From positions 1-47,184 of the forward strand of contig CAJUIW010000015.1 of assembly GCA_910586895.1 (NCBI GenBank): 47,184 nucleotides of DNA, read 5' to 3'. Each line of letters starts with the position of its first letter. Positions within the stretch are counted from its first letter, which is position 1. This stretch comes from an uncultured Muribaculaceae bacterium (lineage in GTDB: Bacteria > Bacteroidota > Bacteroidia > Bacteroidales > Muribaculaceae). The translations under genes and the position numbers were made by a program. Below the pieces are notes generated by a model that saw only the letters and a program-made list of their open reading frames with translations, was not told the origin of the DNA and did no database searches. Of this stretch, positions 1 to 8,501 are shown piece after piece.

Positions 1-55
1 GAGCATCTGCCTTACAAGCAGAGGGTCGGGGGTTCGAATCCCTCAGCGCCCACCA
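1..55 (+). tRNA. tRNA-Val (TAC), 5' end cut by window edge
   Basis: The sequence is identical to the second tRNA-Val about 60 bases downstream, from the end of the D-arm onward. The anticodon loop CTTACAA gives anticodon TAC. The acceptor 3' strand AGCGCCC is followed by discriminator A and an encoded CCA at 53-55. The first ~20 bases lie outside the window. Confidence 0.93.
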
Positions 56-115
56 CCAAGTCCGGAAGCGGACACTATATAACTTCCTTCATTTGCATAA
101 AGCATTACCCTTAAC

Positions 116-190
116 GGGCGCTTAGCTCAGCTGGTTCAGAGCATCTGCCTTACAAGCAGAGGGTCGGGGGTTCGAATCCCTCAGCGCCCA
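116..190 (+). tRNA. tRNA-Val (TAC)
   Basis: A complete 75-nt cloverleaf. The acceptor arm pairs GGGCGCT with AGCGCCC. The anticodon stem TCTGC/GCAGA (144-148/156-160) holds anticodon TAC at 151-153, and the T-loop is TTCGAAT. It is a tandem copy of the partial tRNA upstream, but here CCA is not encoded after discriminator A190, unlike the first copy. Confidence 0.96.
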
Positions 191-220
191 CACATAATTC
201 CAAAATGCAACACATGGATA

Positions 221-252
221 GCTGCGATGTGAATCGCGGCTTCTTTTTTTTT
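221..252 (+). terminator. Intrinsic terminator after the tRNA-Val pair
   Basis: An 8-bp stem GCTGCGAT/ATCGCGGC (one G-T pair) with loop GTGA is followed by a long T-run. It ends the tRNA transcript before the next gene. Confidence 0.85.
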
Positions 253-324
253 ATACATACCATCGCCAGTAGAGATTTTACATTAACACTATTTAACTCG
301 TCAACATTACATTAAACCACATCG

Positions 325-358
325 TTTATCTAAAAATTTGTAAATTTGTACGTTTTGC
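325..358 (+). promoter_or_regulatory. Possible promoter for the LamG/GEVED protein
   Basis: TTTA at 325-328 and TACGTTTTGC at 349-358 are about 20 nt apart. The -7 element has one extra base relative to TAnnTTTG, so the match is imperfect. It would leave a leader of about 100 nt. Confidence 0.35.
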
Positions 359-465
359 AAACACTCGGCATCAATACCATGAAATATTAGTTGCCACCTT
401 TTTAGATGAGAAAATATAGAGATCAACCAATCTGATTCATTAATCAATTTTATCAACCATTTATC

Positions 466-3400
466 ATGAGAAAAACTTTACTCTTGATGGTAATGGCCAT
501 GTTCCTACCACTGATCGCTTCGGCTCAGTCAACGAACAAGGCTATTTCAGCATCAACGACAGGCGGAACCACGCATAACCGCCTGCATGTTCCGATGGAA
601 GCCGCCGGCATTCATCGTAGCTATGTTGAAGAAGACTATGCCTCTTTCGCTTCATCCTACTCAGTAGGCATGTGGTTCAAATTGGACAAGTACTTTTCAC
701 ACTCAAACTCCTGGGACACAAACGCCAACTACTGCGTACTCGCTGATTTCGGCACAAACAACAACTCTAACAACAATGGCAACTGGGCTATTTCTGTAAA
801 CAACAACGGCGTAATGAACCTCAAAGGTCATGGATCTGACAACCATGGCGTTGGAAGCGTTGCCGGCCAGATTGTACCGTCAGTTTCACTCAATGACTGG
901 CACTATCTCCTCCTCACCATTGACAACTCTGGTGACAATGGAGTAGTAAGCATTTACTATGACGGAGAGCAGGTGGCCAGCAAAACTGCCACATGTAAAA
1001 TTTACTACAACTGGAACGACGGTGATACATACGACCTCCATTTTGCAGGCTATGGTTTCAACGGTGCTCTTGATGAGGTTCAGCTCTGGAACAAAGCTCT
1101 TTCAGCTGATGAAGCCACAGCAGCATACGCCAACGCATCAAGCGTAAGTGGCCTTACAGCCCTTTATAGCCTTGACGAAGAAGCTTCCACAGGAACTTTC
1201 GCCAATGAAGCTATAGGCGGAGACAAATCGTACAACGCCACATACAACGCTCTGAGCGGAAAGGCCTACAGCGATGGTGGTCTTGTTCCGGTAGCGTCAC
1301 ACACACCCACCACACCCACTTTGGTTGATGGTCGCGAAATCGCTACTGAAGCTAATGTCATCATTATGGAGTCCGAAGGTGGTATGATAGCTCTTACTAA
1401 CGGAGAGACTGAGTACACCGAGATGCAGAATTCAATCCTCACCGGCACACAGCTCACCGTAAAAGCTATTCCCGAAGAAGGCTACCAGCTCATCGAAGCT
1501 TATGTAATGGACATGAACATGAGTCCCATTGCTACTCTTGCCGATGGCGAAAGCTTCAAGCTCACAGGGGATGTAATAGTAACAGGCCGCTTCACCAACG
1601 AAACCTACGCTCTGACCATCGAAGATGGCGGCGCAACATGCACCGTTAAGCGCGGCAACGAAGTGGTTACCGACCTCTCAGCTCTCCTTGGCGGCGGCGC
1701 CCCCTACACTCTCACTGTAGAAGTGCCCGAAGGAAAGCGCCTCGTATCTGTTAAACAGGGCAACCGCGAACTCGAAGGCACCGACGGCGTATACGAATTC
1801 TTCATGGACGAAGACTGCACCATCACCGTTACTATTGCCGACATCACACGCTACGCTGTGACATTCGTTCAGCCCGAAAACGGCACAGTAGGCGCTACCT
1901 ACACTTCAGCCAACGGTGAAGTGACACTCGCTTCAGGCGACGAAGTGCTCGAAGGCACCGTTATCAGCCTCACCAGCGCTGCTGAAGCAGGATACATCCT
2001 GTCACACTACACCATCAACGGCGAACGTGCCACATCTACCACCTACACCGTAAACGAAGCAGTTGAGATCTCAGCCGTATTTGAAGAAGGCCTTGAATAC
2101 TGCGAACCCACCGGTACTCCTTCTGATGCACGCTATGTAACTACACTCAACATTTCCGACAATAACGGTAATTCTCAGAATGTGGCAGGTAACGGAGCTG
2201 GCAAAGGTTACACCGACCGTACATCTACCGTTTTCACCACCAATCCTGGAAGCGAAGTAACTGTAAAAGTAACAGCAGGAGCCGGTTCATGGCAGCATTC
2301 ATACTTCTACATCGACTACGGCCGTGATGGCGTGTTTGATGTTGATGCAACAAAGAACGTTGCCAACGGTGACCTTGTAACATTCAATTACTACGGCCCC
2401 AACGGAGAGAACGAAGGATACAACAGCCTTGGTGAAAAACAGTCAAGCAGCAACAAGAATGTTGTTAACGGTGGCCTGCCTTCATTCACCATTCCTGCTG
2501 ATCTGAAGCCTGGTAACTACCGTGCACGCTTCCGCCTCTATTGGAACAACGTTGATCCTTGCGCTAATCTTACAGACCAGGGTACAGAAACCGGTAAAGC
2601 TTGCTTTGACTTCACCATCTGCGTTGTAAGCGACGACTACGAAACTCCCCGTACCATCACCGTGAAGAGCGCTGACGAAACAATGGGTACCGTAGCCATC
2701 ACTGATCCCGCTACTGAAGAAGCCTCTGTTTCTACCACTCAGAAGAACGTAACCGTTAAGGCTACTCCCGCCGAAGACGTTGAATTCATCAACTGGACAA
2801 ACGCTGAAGGCGCTGTTGTAGCTAACACAGCCGAATACTCTTACAACGGTGAAGAGGATATCGAGCTCACCGCCAACTTCGGCTACCAGCTCACCTACAC
2901 CGCAAGCAGCAACGGCCGCGTAAGCGCTACTGTTGATGGTGTGGCTGCCGGTTCTCCCTCAGTTCTGCCTAAGGGTTCAGAAGTAGAATTCACATTCACC
3001 CCCGCTGCCGGCTATGCCGTAAGCTCACTTATTGTCAACAACGTTGACGTAACTGCTGAAGTGGTTGAAAACGCCTACACTCTCACACTCAACAGCAAGA
3101 CTGAAATCTCTGTTACATTCGCCGAACTTCCCACTGACGTAAACTGGACAGTAGAAGGCGACGGTGAAGTGATGGTCAACACCGAATTTGACATCGACAC
3201 CCTCGAACCCACCGGCAAAAACGTTGAGAACGGCGGTGACGTCAACAAGGGCGACATGCTCGGCATCTACTTCAAGCCTGCCGAAGGCTCAGAAGTGAAG
3301 TCATTCATTGTCAACGGTCAGGAATACTCATTCGATGAAGATCCGATGTTTGACTACAGCTCTTCTTACGGTCTACTTGACAACGGCTACTTCTTCTATG

Positions 3401-3612
3401 GCATTGACGCAGTTGACGGTCCCGTTACCATCAGCGTAGTATTCTCAACCAAGGAAACCGAAGGTATCGAAGGCATCACTGCCGACGAAAACGACGGTCC
3501 TGTTGAATACTTCAACCTCCAGGGTGTTCGCGTAAATGCTGAAAACCTCACCCCCGGCTTCTACATCGTACGCCAGGGCTCAAAAGTTAGCAAGGTTTAC
3601 ATCAACAAGTAA
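466..3612 (+). CDS. Secreted LamG / GEVED / InlB-repeat protein with T9SS-like tail
   Basis: A large exported protein of 1048 aa, probably displayed on the cell surface or released. It starts with a clear signal peptide (MRKTLLLMVMAMFLPLIASA). A LamG/concanavalin-like sandwich spans about residues 40-235 (YSVGMWFKLDKY to ALDEVQLWNKALS). Several InlB-type beta repeats with the pattern GY..S...NG follow at about 290-545. A GEVED domain lies at about 546-720 (YIDYGRDGVFDVDATKN, NYRARFRLYWNN). More InlB-like repeats (about 725-1000) and a C-terminal sorting-like tail (YFNLQGVRV ... PGFYIVRQGSKVSKVYINK) complete it. LamG and GEVED domains are usually found in glycan-binding or surface proteins, but no catalytic residues are visible, so the substrate is unknown. 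The gene stands alone between two terminators. Confidence 0.85.
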   Translation: MRKTLLLMVMAMFLPLIASAQSTNKAISASTTGGTTHNRLHVPMEAAGIHRSYVEEDYASFASSYSVGMWFKLDKYFSHSNSWDTNANYCVLADFGTNNNSNNNGNWAISVNNNGVMNLKGHGSDNHGVGSVAGQIVPSVSLNDWHYLLLTIDNSGDNGVVSIYYDGEQVASKTATCKIYYNWNDGDTYDLHFAGYGFNGALDEVQLWNKALSADEATAAYANASSVSGLTALYSLDEEASTGTFANEAIGGDKSYNATYNALSGKAYSDGGLVPVASHTPTTPTLVDGREIATEANVIIMESEGGMIALTNGETEYTEMQNSILTGTQLTVKAIPEEGYQLIEAYVMDMNMSPIATLADGESFKLTGDVIVTGRFTNETYALTIEDGGATCTVKRGNEVVTDLSALLGGGAPYTLTVEVPEGKRLVSVKQGNRELEGTDGVYEFFMDEDCTITVTIADITRYAVTFVQPENGTVGATYTSANGEVTLASGDEVLEGTVISLTSAAEAGYILSHYTINGERATSTTYTVNEAVEISAVFEEGLEYCEPTGTPSDARYVTTLNISDNNGNSQNVAGNGAGKGYTDRTSTVFTTNPGSEVTVKVTAGAGSWQHSYFYIDYGRDGVFDVDATKNVANGDLVTFNYYGPNGENEGYNSLGEKQSSSNKNVVNGGLPSFTIPADLKPGNYRARFRLYWNNVDPCANLTDQGTETGKACFDFTICVVSDDYETPRTITVKSADETMGTVAITDPATEEASVSTTQKNVTVKATPAEDVEFINWTNAEGAVVANTAEYSYNGEEDIELTANFGYQLTYTASSNGRVSATVDGVAAGSPSVLPKGSEVEFTFTPAAGYAVSSLIVNNVDVTAEVVENAYTLTLNSKTEISVTFAELPTDVNWTVEGDGEVMVNTEFDIDTLEPTGKNVENGGDVNKGDMLGIYFKPAEGSEVKSFIVNGQEYSFDEDPMFDYSSSYGLLDNGYFFYGIDAVDGPVTISVVFSTKETEGIEGITADENDGPVEYFNLQGVRVNAENLTPGFYIVRQGSKVSKVYINK

Positions 3613-3637
3613 TCGCACTTACTAACCCGCATACCCC

Positions 3638-3673
3638 GAGGGGCGACCTACCGCAGGTCGCCCCTCTTTTTTT
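3638..3673 (+). terminator. Strong intrinsic terminator
   Basis: A perfect 12-bp stem GAGGGGCGACCT/AGGTCGCCCCTC with a 5-nt loop is followed by seven T. It ends the LamG/GEVED gene. Confidence 0.95.
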
Positions 3674-3860
3674 GTCCAACCCATTGGCATACAGCTCCGC
3701 GAAGCATCCGCCACACGAGCAAGCGTCGAAGACGCGCGATAAGGAGAACCCCATTTCGAGCGTAAGCGAGGAGTGGGGACAGAGCCATCAAAACATACCT
3801 ATGCCCTCGAAGTGGGCTGTAAATACATCTGCAAATGATAGCACAATGAAATAATTTACC

Positions 3861-3868
3861 TATATTTG
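3861..3868 (+). promoter_or_regulatory. -7 box of the transposase gene
   Basis: TATATTTG is an exact TAnnTTTG match, 20 nt before the transposase ATG and just inside the left arm. No TTTG at -33 is seen, so expression may be weak. Confidence 0.5.
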
Positions 3869-3887
3869 TAACAATTAGTCAAATACC

Positions 3888-4328
3888 ATGAGCTACATCT
3901 CCTCAATTTATCACATTGTCATAGTGACAGCTGATCGAATACCATGCATCAACATACAGCATAGGAAAGACTTGTATGGCATAATTGCCGCAGAGGTAAA
4001 AAAGCACAACAGTTTTATACATATAATCAATGGCGATTACGACCATATACATCTGTTGATCAACCTTAACCAACAAGTGGCACTATCAAGTATGATGCGG
4101 GATATTAAATCGAAATCGTCTTATTGGATGCGAAAATCAGGTTTATTTCCTTTATTCAAAGGATGGGCTAAAGAGTATGCCGCATTCTCTATTTCTGAAA
4201 GTCATCGTGAAGCAGTAATAAACTATATCGCAAATCAACAGGAGCATCATAAAGATAAATCTCTTGATGATGAATACCGCCGTTTGGTTATGAAAGCTGG
4301 ATTGGTTTATCGTACGCCGAATGCCTAA
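3888..4328 (+). CDS. IS200-like Y1 (HUH) transposase, RAYT-type
   Basis: A 146-aa single-strand transposase of the Y1_Tnp family. It carries the HUH pair in YDHIHLLI (His53, His55) and the expected catalytic tyrosine in INYIANQQEHH (Tyr113). The WAKEYAAFSIS segment corresponds to the W..GYGAFS motif of Bacteroidota IS200-like enzymes, with Glu-Tyr in place of Gly-Tyr. The C-terminus is short compared with homologues. The gene is flanked by inverted hairpin arms and by non-autonomous copies. Family members nick and join single-stranded DNA at hairpins, so the arms are the probable substrates (inference). It is AT-richer than its neighbours. It may still be active because the frame and key residues are intact. 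Confidence 0.85.
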   Translation: MSYISSIYHIVIVTADRIPCINIQHRKDLYGIIAAEVKKHNSFIHIINGDYDHIHLLINLNQQVALSSMMRDIKSKSSYWMRKSGLFPLFKGWAKEYAAFSISESHREAVINYIANQQEHHKDKSLDDEYRRLVMKAGLVYRTPNA

Positions 4329-4477
4329 CGCCCTTCTTTCGATAATAACAGCCCTCTTCGAGGGCATATATGGACACTTCTTCTTATCCCCACTCCTCGT
4401 CCTGACGGCCTCGAAGTGGGGTTACACACATTCCGCCTCTCCGAGGCTATTCACACACGTGATGCCATACCTGAGAA

Positions 4478-4693
4478 GCAAGCGTCGAAGACGCGCGATA
4501 AGGAGAACCCCACTTCGAGCCGACAGCGAGGAGTGGGGACAGAGCCATCAAAACATGCCTATGCCCTCGAAGTGGGCTGTTATCAAACAAAACAGGCATC
4601 TCCGAAGCCATACTTTGCAGTCTGTCCTTTAACCCCACTCCTCGTCCGTCCAGGACTCGAAGTGGGGTTACACACATTCCGCCTCTCCGAGGC
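4478..4693. repeat. Transposase-free (MITE-like) copy of the RAYT element
   Basis: The left arm 4478-4580 is nearly identical to 3719-3820, with a handful of substitutions and one extra base. The right arm (about 4598-4693) corresponds to the element's right arm. Between them the transposase gene is replaced by a dozen or so bases including TATCAAACAAA. Hairpins include GCGTC-gaa-GACGC (4482-4494), CCCCACTTC/GAGTGGGG, GGCaTC/GAaGCC and GCCTC-tcc-GAGGC (4681-4693). Confidence 0.8.
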
Positions 4694-4773
4694 TATTCCG
4701 CGCACCGTCCGTCCCGGACTCACCTGACGGATGATGACTACAGCCCCGCACGCCGCTCTGTACGGGATCACAT

Positions 4774-4807
4774 CCACCTCGCCCTGACGGCCTCGAAGTG
4801 GGACTGT
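4774..4807. repeat. Decayed fragment of the same repeat family
   Basis: The stretch CCTCGCCCTGACGGCCTCGA, continuing as AGTGGGACTGTT, matches the middle of the right arm found at 4395-4421. The flanks do not match, so this is a remnant or a nested partial copy. The rest of the 4694-4825 interval shows no other structure that I recognise. Confidence 0.55.
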
Positions 4808-4825
4808 TATATGGATAAACGCAGC

Positions 4826-4857
4826 GCGGGCCGTTGACTGGCATGTCAACGGCCCGC
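4826..4857 (-). terminator. Long hairpin after transketolase
   Basis: A perfect 13-bp stem GCGGGCCGTTGAC/GTCAACGGCCCGC with a 6-nt loop lies 23 bp past the transketolase stop. The T-tract on the minus strand is poor (GCTGCGTTTAT), so it may work as a terminator or as an RNA 3'-end stabiliser. Confidence 0.65.
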
Positions 4858-4880
4858 ATAATATATATCTTCTGTATGAG

Positions 4881-6905
4881 TTATGCTCCAATGAAGCTGC
4901 GCACGCGGTCAAGGACTGCGGGAGCAGTGAAGCCGAACTTTTCATCAAGCACCTTATAGGGGGCTGATGAGCCGAAGCGCTCCATGCCGTAAATCATGCC
5001 CTGTGAGCCGATGATTTCACGCATGGTAGAGGGAAGTCCGGCGGTAAGGCCAAACAGCGGCAGAGAGGGCGGCAGAACGCTCTGACGGTACTCTGCATCC
5101 TGGTCAAGGAAGAGTCCGATAGCAGGCACTGACACCACGCGGGCGCCTATGCCCTCGGCTTCGAGCAGTACAGCTACCTCGCAGAGGAGCGAAACCTCCG
5201 AACCGTTGCCTACCAGAACCACGCGGGGATCGGCGCAGTCCATCACCACGTAGCCTCCGCGGCGCACGCCCTTGGCCACTTCGTAGCGGTCGGCTCCAGG
5301 CAGATCCTTCACATCCTGGCGGCTGAGGATAAGCGCTGTGGGCGAAGTAGTGTTTTCCATGGCCATTTCCCATGCCACGGTGGTTTCGGCGCTGTCTGCG
5401 GGACGGATAGCAAGCAGTGAACGGCGGCCGGAGAAATTGCGTATCTGCTCAAGCAGGCGTATCTGAGCCTCCTGTTCAATAGGCTGGTGAGTCGGGCCAT
5501 CCTCGCCTACACGGAATGCATCGTGAGTCCACACATACTTGACGGGCAGCTCCATAAGGGCGGCCATACGTACGGCGGGCTTCATATAGTCAGAGAACAC
5601 GAAGAAGGTGCCGCAGGCAGCCATCATGCCGCCATGAAGCACTATACCGTTCATTATCGAAGCCATGGTGAGCTCGCTGACGCCGGCGTGGAGGAATGCG
5701 CCTGAGAAATCGCCGGTGGTCAGTGCGCCGGTCTGCTTCAGGAAGGCGTCAGTCTTGTCAGAGTTGGCAAGGTCAGCGCTTGAAACGATCATATTGCCCA
5801 CCTTGCGGCCCAGTTCAGAAAGAACGTTGGCCGAAGCAGTGCGGGTGGCTATATCTGCCTTATGTACTATAGAAGCGTAGTCAATGGGAGGAATGGCTCC
5901 GGCTATGTAGCTCTTGAGCTCTACAGCCTTGCCCATGTTGGCCTCAGCCCACTCGTGCTCCACCTTGCGGCGCTCGGCCACGATGGTACGGAGCTGGGCG
6001 GCACGGTCGGCATAGAGCTTCTTGACCTCCTCGCGGATTACCCAGGGATTCTCCGGGTCGCCGCCAAGGTTGCGGACGGTCATAGGATAGTCGGCGCCCG
6101 ATTTGCTCAGGGGCTGTCCATGGGTGCTGCACTGGCCTTCGAAGTTTGAACCGTCGGCTTTCACACAGCCACGTCCCATGATGGTGTTGCCTATGATGAG
6201 TGTCGGGCGCTTATTCTCAGCCTTGGCCTCGGTGAGTGCTGCGGCTATGGCCTCGGGGTCAGTGCCGTCAATCTCTATCACGTGCCAGTTCCATGCGCGG
6301 TACTTGGCTGCGTAGTCCTCGGTGTCGACGGCGTCAACATCGGTTGAGAGCTGCACACGGTTGCTGTCAAAGAACATCACCAGATTAGAGAGCCCGAGAT
6401 AACCGGCTATGCGGCCTGCGCCCTGCGAAATCTCCTCCTGAATACCTCCGTCGGATATGAATGTGTAGATGGTGTGGTCCATCCAGCTGCCGAAGCGGGC
6501 TTCAAGAAACTTGGCCGATATGGCGGCGCCTACGGCCATGGTGTGGCCCTGTCCGAGGGGACCTGAGCTGTTCTCCACACCACGTGTCACATCGAGCTCG
6601 GGATGACCAGGAGTAACGCTCCCCCACTGGCGGAATTGCTGGAGCTCCTCTATGGTGTAACGTCCGGTAAGGGCCAGAGCGCTATACAGCATGGGCGACA
6701 TGTGACCGGGGTCGAGGAAGAATCTGTCACGGCAGAACCATGTGGGATCGTCGGGGTCGGTTACAAGGAATTGCGAATAGAGCACATTAATGAAATCGGC
6801 GCCACCCATGGCACCGCCCGGATGACCTGACTTGGCTTTTTCAACCATAGCTGCTGAGAGCACGCGTATGTTGTCGGCGGCCGAGTCCATAATCTTTTTG
6901 TCCAT
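4881..6905 (-). CDS. tkt: Transketolase
   Basis: A cytosolic thiamine-diphosphate enzyme of the non-oxidative pentose phosphate pathway. It moves two-carbon ketol units between sugar phosphates. About 674 aa, the normal length. Key parts: the N-terminal SGHPGGAMGGADF, GPLGQGHTMAVGAAISAKF, the cofactor region FISDGGIQEEISQGAGRIAG, and in the pyrimidine domain DAFRVGEDGPTHQPIEQEA. An upstream in-frame ATG exists at 6950, but MDKKIMDSAADNIRV at 6905 is preferred because a good promoter (-7 box 6947-6955) overlaps the longer start. The gene is monocistronic. The sugar transporter upstream ends in its own terminator, so co-transcription is unlikely although both act in sugar metabolism. Confidence 0.95.
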   Translation of the reverse strand: MDKKIMDSAADNIRVLSAAMVEKAKSGHPGGAMGGADFINVLYSQFLVTDPDDPTWFCRDRFFLDPGHMSPMLYSALALTGRYTIEELQQFRQWGSVTPGHPELDVTRGVENSSGPLGQGHTMAVGAAISAKFLEARFGSWMDHTIYTFISDGGIQEEISQGAGRIAGYLGLSNLVMFFDSNRVQLSTDVDAVDTEDYAAKYRAWNWHVIEIDGTDPEAIAAALTEAKAENKRPTLIIGNTIMGRGCVKADGSNFEGQCSTHGQPLSKSGADYPMTVRNLGGDPENPWVIREEVKKLYADRAAQLRTIVAERRKVEHEWAEANMGKAVELKSYIAGAIPPIDYASIVHKADIATRTASANVLSELGRKVGNMIVSSADLANSDKTDAFLKQTGALTTGDFSGAFLHAGVSELTMASIMNGIVLHGGMMAACGTFFVFSDYMKPAVRMAALMELPVKYVWTHDAFRVGEDGPTHQPIEQEAQIRLLEQIRNFSGRRSLLAIRPADSAETTVAWEMAMENTTSPTALILSRQDVKDLPGADRYEVAKGVRRGGYVVMDCADPRVVLVGNGSEVSLLCEVAVLLEAEGIGARVVSVPAIGLFLDQDAEYRQSVLPPSLPLFGLTAGLPSTMREIIGSQGMIYGMERFGSSAPYKVLDEKFGFTAPAVLDRVRSFIGA

Positions 6906-6946
6906 AAATAGAATTATTCTTTTTGTGGGAGGAATCGTTATCTTCC

Positions 6947-6978
6947 GCAAAAGTACTCATTATCGGTCAGATTACAAA
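6947..6978 (-). promoter_or_regulatory. Promoter of transketolase
   Basis: On the minus strand, TTTG (6975-6978) and TACTTTTGC (6947-6955) are separated by exactly 19 nt, a full match to the Bacteroidota promoter. The TTTG is formed by the end of the T-tract of the upstream gene's terminator. Confidence 0.85.
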
Positions 6979-7012
6979 AAAAGGGGGCGCCGTAATTTTC
7001 AACGGCGTCCCC
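6976..7012 (-). terminator. Intrinsic terminator of the sugar transporter
   Basis: The minus-strand stem GGGGACGCCGT/ACGGCGCCCCC (one G-T pair) is followed by seven T. The T-tract overlaps the -33 box of the next gene. Confidence 0.9.
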
Positions 7013-7047
7013 TGTGTATGTCAAACCCGGAGTCCGGTGAGCCTTCT

Positions 7048-8391
7048 TTAGAGGGCATCCTGGAGGGCTGTGGCCTCCTCGGCTTCCTCTACATTGATGT
7101 CAGTGTTGACATTGCGTGAGCCTACGAGAGCGTAGAACAGGATGTAGGCACCGCATCCGAGCACTACCCAGTAGCTGGTCAGGTAGTTGCCGGCAAGGTC
7201 AGCTACCCAGCCCTGCAGAGCTACCATGACTGCGCAACCGAATACCATGGTCATGAACGCGCCTGAAGCGATAGAGGTGTACTTGCCGAGGCCTTCAACA
7301 GCCATGTTGAAGATACCGCCCCACATCACTGAGGTGCAAAGACCGATAAGGATGAATGCGAAGATTCCTACAGGCACTTCAGCCCAGATCATGCTGAGGT
7401 TAGCCCAGTCAACGCCGGGGATGTTGACGGTCCAGTCAGCAGGAGCGAACATACCGAAGGCGGTGAGAGCTATTGACAGGCATGCCACGGTGGTGATCAT
7501 CTGACGTGATGAAACCTTGCCACCGATGCTGCCGCCAACGAAACGGCCTATAAGCATCATGAACCAGTAAACGGCCACAATCTGACCTACGATAGTGGCA
7601 TCCATGCCAAGGCCGGGAGTAGCGGCTGTAGGATCGCTTGTGAGATACTGGAGGATATATGTCGGAACACCTACCTCGATACCCATGTAAAGGAATATGG
7701 CGAGGATACCGAGCTTGAAGTGACGGAATGAGAATGCGCTGTGCGGATCCTTCGGGCCATCCTTCTTTACAGCTGCGGGCTGTGCGGGTTCTTCGATTTT
7801 GCTGAACAGAATCACGATGAAGGCAATGATGAAGATGCCACCGGCGATGAACAGAGCGGGAGTGGCGTCAGTAACGGTAGCCTTGGCAGCATCGCCGATA
7901 AGAGCACCCATCAGGATGTATACGGCCACGGCAGCAGCGCTGTTGAACACACCGCCTATCTGGATAAGCTGGTTACCCTTGTTGCCGCCACCACCGAGGA
8001 TGTTGAGCATGGGGTTAACAACGGTGTTGAGCATGCACATGCAGAAACCGCCGATGAAGGCACCTACGAGGTAAACGGCGAAAGCGGCATTTTCCATGCT
8101 TTCCCAACCGCTCATCCACTGTACGAAGATACCGATGATACCTACTATAAGAGCCAGAAGTGCTGTCTTCTTATAACCGAATTTCTTGATGAGCATACCT
8201 GAGGGGATACCCATGAGAAGATATGCGATGAAGTTGCCATAGTTGCCTATCTGAGCCTCAAGGTTGGAAGCTCCGAACTGGTTTTTAACAATGACGGCCA
8301 TAGGCGAACAGAGGTTGGTCACGAAGGCAATCATCGCAAAGAGGGCTATCATTATGATGATGGCTCCCCACTGTTTTGATTTGTTACTCAT
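7048..8391 (-). CDS. FHS-type MFS sugar transporter
   Basis: A 447-aa inner-membrane protein with about 12 hydrophobic segments. It resembles the fucose/galactose/glucose:H+ symporter (FHS) branch of the major facilitator superfamily. Supporting stretches are NYGNFIAYLLMGIPSGML with the following loop KKFGYKKTAL, ILGGGGNKGNQLIQIGGVFN, and MWGGIFNMAVEGLGKYTSIA near TM10. A charged loop (about residues 203-222) separates the two six-helix halves. It probably brings a hexose or a similar sugar into the cytosol by proton symport; the substrate cannot be fixed from sequence. It ends in a strong terminator. The 110 bp upstream of its start holds a weak -7-like TAATTTTAC (8447-8455) but no matching -33. 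Confidence 0.88.
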   Translation of the reverse strand: MSNKSKQWGAIIIMIALFAMIAFVTNLCSPMAVIVKNQFGASNLEAQIGNYGNFIAYLLMGIPSGMLIKKFGYKKTALLALIVGIIGIFVQWMSGWESMENAAFAVYLVGAFIGGFCMCMLNTVVNPMLNILGGGGNKGNQLIQIGGVFNSAAAVAVYILMGALIGDAAKATVTDATPALFIAGGIFIIAFIVILFSKIEEPAQPAAVKKDGPKDPHSAFSFRHFKLGILAIFLYMGIEVGVPTYILQYLTSDPTAATPGLGMDATIVGQIVAVYWFMMLIGRFVGGSIGGKVSSRQMITTVACLSIALTAFGMFAPADWTVNIPGVDWANLSMIWAEVPVGIFAFILIGLCTSVMWGGIFNMAVEGLGKYTSIASGAFMTMVFGCAVMVALQGWVADLAGNYLTSYWVVLGCGAYILFYALVGSRNVNTDINVEEAEEATALQDAL

Positions 8392-8501
8392 GATAAAAGA
8401 ATTGGGAATTTATTGTTATTGATATTGTTGATTTTTCTATTTTGCCGTAAAATTAATGATTTTTACGATATTATGCGCCGTAGAGCGTCATTTTTTGCAT
8501 T

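Larger units (their letters stand above)
3719..4447. mobile_element. IS200-like / RAYT-type element with hairpin-rich inverted arms
   Basis: A left arm (3719-3820) and a right arm (4348-4447) are imperfect inverted copies that bracket a single-ORF Y1 transposase. The left arm holds the hairpins GCGTC-gaa-GACGC (3723-3735), CCCCATTTC/GAGTGGGG and GCCC..GGGC. The right arm holds the mirror forms GCCCTC-ttc-GAGGGC, CCCCACTCC/AGTGGGG and GCCTC-tcc-GAGGC (4435-4447). The tails of the left arm and the head of the right arm match after reverse complement (GCCCTCGAAGTGGGCTGT against ACAGCCCTCTTCGAGGGC). Transposase-free copies lie directly downstream and at 46888. The design resembles REP/BIME pairs with their RAYT; the exact ends are not defined. 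Confidence 0.75.

Noticed and set aside
3672..3854. Small ORFs over the repeat arms (also 4321-4632, 4416-4727 and on the minus strand)
   Set aside because: They translate the hairpin repeats in several frames, and frames are not kept between copies.
4694..4773. Possible further repeat unit between the MITE-like copy and the decayed fragment
   Set aside because: Only GTCCGTCC-like short words recur; no hairpin or arm could be aligned.
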